Positions 61,754-64,000 of a stretch of 64,000 nt of DNA are shown here, in pieces (positions within the stretch are counted from its first letter, which is position 1; each line of letters starts with the position of its first letter). The translations under genes and the position numbers were made by a program. This stretch comes from Notoacmeibacter ruber (lineage in GTDB: Bacteria > Pseudomonadota > Alphaproteobacteria > Rhizobiales > Rhizobiaceae): the NCBI RefSeq assembly GCF_003668555.1, contig NZ_RCWN01000001.1, forward strand, positions 1 to 64,000. The letters run 5' to 3'. The notes under the pieces were generated by a model. That model had not been told where the DNA came from, did not search any database, and saw only the letters and a list, made by a program, of their open reading frames with translations.

Positions 61754-63010
61754 ATGAAATATCTCATGATTGTAAAGAAATATTGTCGAATTGCCTCGTT
61801 TGTCTTCGTGGGCGTGCTGGCGACGATAGGCTCTGCTTTCGCCCAAAATAAGGCCCCCGCTGTTTCCGAGTGGGAAGCCGTGGAAGCGGCGGCAAAAGGG
61901 CAGACGGTTCAATGGAATGCGTGGGGCGGCGCAGAGAATATCAACGCTTACATTGACTGGGTCGGCGAGCGCATGGAGGAGCTTTACGGGGTTTCGGTCA
62001 ATCATGTCCGCCTGTCCGACACGGCAGAGGCGGTTTCACGCGTGGTGGCCGAGAAAGCGGCGGGCCGAACCGAGGATGGCTCAGTCGACCTCATCTGGAT
62101 CAATGGCGAAAACTTTGTCGCCATGAAGGAGCGAGGCTTGCTGGAGACGCCGGGCTGGGCGACCGACTTGCCCAACTGGCAATATGTCGATGTGGAGAAC
62201 AAGCCGACGGTCGTGACCGATTTTACGGTGTCGACCGAAGGGCTCGAATCCCCGTGGGGCATGGCCAAGCTGACATTCTGGCACGATACCGCGCGCACCG
62301 ATGAAGCAAGCCTTCCTCATTCGGCAAAGGAGATTGCCGCATGGCTGAAGGACAATCCAGGCCGGTTCACCTATCCCGCCCCGCCTGACTTTATCGGCTC
62401 AACCTTTCTGAAACAGCTTCTCGTTGAAACGGCTCCCGACGACATCGACCTTTCGCAGCCGGTCACGGATGAGAGTTTCGAGGCGGCGACGAAAACCATG
62501 TTCGCCATGCTGGATGAAATGCGCCCCAATCTCTGGCGCTCCGGACAACGCCATCCGGAAAATTACTCCGCAATGAAGTCGCTCCTGGCCGATGGTGAAG
62601 TCGATATTCTGTTCGCCTTCAACCCGGCCGAGGCATCCTCCGGGATCGCGGCAGGCGAATTGCCCGAGAGTGTACGGCCGCTCACCTTTCCGGCCGGGAC
62701 GCTCGGCAATAGTCACTTCGTCGCAATCCCCTTCAATGCCGCCAATCGGGAGGGCGCGCTTTTGCTCGCCAATTTCCTGATCTCGCCCGAAGCTCAAATC
62801 CGCAAGGAAAACCCCGATATTTGGGGTGACCCGACAGTACTGGATGTCGCCAGACTTCCGGAAGAGGACAGAGCCTCGTTCGAGGCACTCCCGCTCGGAC
62901 CAGCAACGCCGTCGCCTGCCGAAACAGGCCCGGTCATTGCCGAGCCGCATGCCACTTGGCAGGAGCGGCTTGAGGAGGAATGGGAAGAGCGCTATGTGGT
63001 CGGCGGCTGA
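61754..63010 (+). CDS. YnjB-family ABC transporter substrate-binding protein
   Basis: The 418-residue product has a signal peptide (cleavage likely at AFA-QN, residue 30) and the YnjB pattern: TVQWNAWGGAENINAYIDWVGERM, DLIWINGENFVAMKE, ESPWGMAKLTFWHD, FTYPAPPDFIGSTFLKQ and a C-terminal ATWQERLEEEWEERYVVGG. YnjBCD is a proposed importer of unknown substrate, distantly related to thiamine and iron/polyamine systems. ATG 61754 follows AGGGAAG. A permease gene follows after six bases. Confidence 0.88.
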   Translation: MKYLMIVKKYCRIASFVFVGVLATIGSAFAQNKAPAVSEWEAVEAAAKGQTVQWNAWGGAENINAYIDWVGERMEELYGVSVNHVRLSDTAEAVSRVVAEKAAGRTEDGSVDLIWINGENFVAMKERGLLETPGWATDLPNWQYVDVENKPTVVTDFTVSTEGLESPWGMAKLTFWHDTARTDEASLPHSAKEIAAWLKDNPGRFTYPAPPDFIGSTFLKQLLVETAPDDIDLSQPVTDESFEAATKTMFAMLDEMRPNLWRSGQRHPENYSAMKSLLADGEVDILFAFNPAEASSGIAAGELPESVRPLTFPAGTLGNSHFVAIPFNAANREGALLLANFLISPEAQIRKENPDIWGDPTVLDVARLPEEDRASFEALPLGPATPSPAETGPVIAEPHATWQERLEEEWEERYVVGG

Positions 63011-63016
63011 TCGAGC

Positions 63017-64000
63017 TTGACCGGGCGATTGCGGGTTCTTCGCTCTCTCTCTTGGCTTGCACTTAGGCTCGTGGCCCTGCCGGTTGTCGGCGGGGTCATC
63101 GGCACCGTGATGCCCGCCTTCGGCTTCATGCCGGTGCTCGGCGGCGAAACGGTCACCATCGATCCATTCCGACGCTTATTGGCAACGCCCGGCCTTGGCT
63201 GGAGCGCCGCACTGTCGCTGATCACGGGTCTTGCTTCCGCGACGATCGCGCTCGGCCTCGCGGCAGGTTTCACGGCAGCGGCTTCAGGCACGGCGGCCTT
63301 TGGCAGGATGCGCCGTCTGCTGGCGCCGCTACTTGCCGTTCCCCATGCTGCAGCGGCCTTTGCCTTTGCCTTTCTCGTAGCCCCGTCGGGCTTCATTTTG
63401 CGTCTGCTCTCGCCCTGGGCGACGGGAATAGAGCGCCCGCCCGACATCCTCGTGATCGGCGATGCGGCTGGCCTTTCGCTGATTGCGGGACTGGTTCTCA
63501 AGGAAACACCGTTTCTGATTCTGCTTATCCTGGCCGCCCTGCCACAATTACCGGTGGTGCAAAGTCGCCGCCTTGCCGCCTCGCTCGGCTATGGGCGCAT
63601 GGCCGGATTCTTCTTTTTGCAATGGCAGCCGCTCTATCGTCAGGTCCGTCTCGGCGTTCTTGCCGTCATCGCTTTTTCCTCGTCGGTGATCGATGTCGCC
63701 CTTATTCTGGGTCCCAACCTTCCGGCACCCCTCGCCGTGCGGCTGGCGCAGTGGATGGCCGATCCCGATCTGTCGCTCCGCTTCGTCGCCAGCGCCGGCG
63801 CGCTCCTGCAACTTGGCGTCACGCTCGGCGCGATCCTTCTCTGGTTGGGTCTCGAAAGAGTGGCTGCGGCTCTTTTGTCTCTGCTTCGCGACCGCGGGAT
63901 GCGGCTGAGGCGCGACGGTCTTTTCCGATTGCTGGCGGTCGCTCTTCCCTTGGGTGCCGCTTTTCTCCTGATCGGAGGCATCCTGGCGCTGTTTCTCTGG
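63017..64000 (+). CDS. YnjC-like ABC transporter permease, 5' part, cut by window edge
   Basis: An open frame of 328 codons runs from TTG 63017 to the last base of the window. The translation is very hydrophobic with at least six membrane segments, and has the permease features VLKETPFLILLILAALPQLP and RRLAASLGYGRMAGFFFLQWQPLYRQVRLG, the latter like the coupling loop that contacts the ATPase. Position directly behind the YnjB-type gene supports YnjC, a double-length permease of about 510 residues. The start must be non-ATG or further inside: TTG 63017 is the first candidate and the binding-protein stop is in the same frame just before it. Confidence 0.85.
   Translation, partial: MTGRLRVLRSLSWLALRLVALPVVGGVIGTVMPAFGFMPVLGGETVTIDPFRRLLATPGLGWSAALSLITGLASATIALGLAAGFTAAASGTAAFGRMRRLLAPLLAVPHAAAAFAFAFLVAPSGFILRLLSPWATGIERPPDILVIGDAAGLSLIAGLVLKETPFLILLILAALPQLPVVQSRRLAASLGYGRMAGFFFLQWQPLYRQVRLGVLAVIAFSSSVIDVALILGPNLPAPLAVRLAQWMADPDLSLRFVASAGALLQLGVTLGAILLWLGLERVAAALLSLLRDRGMRLRRDGLFRLLAVALPLGAAFLLIGGILALFLW

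Overview
The window looks like chromosome from an alphaproteobacterium of the order Hyphomicrobiales (rhizobia-like). The evidence is GC-rich coding DNA, a rhizobial-type PmtA phospholipid N-methyltransferase, a cysteine-dependent intracellular PHB depolymerase, a bacterial transglutaminase-like cysteine proteinase, a small RlpA-type protein, and DnaK/DnaJ, PyrF, GshB, YifB and PheT of alphaproteobacterial character. I cannot name the genus from sequence alone. No rRNA, tRNA, CRISPR array or complete insertion sequence was recognised.

Layout. 0-0.3 kb: the 3' end of a serine recombinase cut by the window edge. 0.8-9.4 kb: a lipoprotein carboxylesterase, a PucR-type regulator, and a convergent five-gene operon (Baeyer-Villiger-type monooxygenase, alpha/beta hydrolase, two short-chain dehydrogenases, MFS transporter) that reads as a ketone or alcohol degradation module. 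10-12 kb: four small genes for secreted or membrane proteins (Rap1a/Tai-like, superinfection-immunity-like, DUF805, unknown), two of them with C-terminal SHOCT domains. 12-18 kb: accessory DNA with an XRE regulator, DUF3768, several proteins without clear families, a cysteine-rich protein that looks like a divergent HhH-GPD glycosylase, and a more AT-rich stretch at about 14.9-17.9 kb.

18-26.5 kb: a siderophore uptake locus. It has a complete ABC importer, an AraC regulator, a TonB-dependent receptor, DUF2218 and an IroE/Fes-like esterase. A 21-bp motif is shared by the two control regions. 26.6-30.5 kb: a partly decayed sugar locus, in which a nonsense-mutated sugar isomerase is joined to the 3' end of an ABC substrate-binding protein gene. 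It is divergent from a LacI regulator, with two identical operators between them. 30.6-40.1 kb: a sugar-type catabolic operon (ABC importer, VOC protein, D-2-hydroxyacid dehydrogenase, LsrK-like FGGY kinase, RhaD-like class II aldolase) followed by a convergent SorC/LsrR-type regulator. It has no LsrF or LsrG and no isomerase, and its substrate is not obvious.

40.3-64 kb: mainly housekeeping genes. These are an RlpA-like protein, GGDEF-EAL, gshB, yifB, a BTLCP with a CtrA-like box, phaZ, pyrF, pmtA and dnaJ. A copper-delivery trio (DUF2946, PCuAC, SCO) lies between dnaJ and dnaK. Then come a Gfo/Idh/MocA oxidoreductase with a 7-bp tandem repeat in its leader, an EAL-CBS-GGDEF protein, a glutaredoxin-MauE fusion, a small outer-membrane-like protein, pheT without an adjacent pheS, and a YnjB/YnjC-type importer running off the end.
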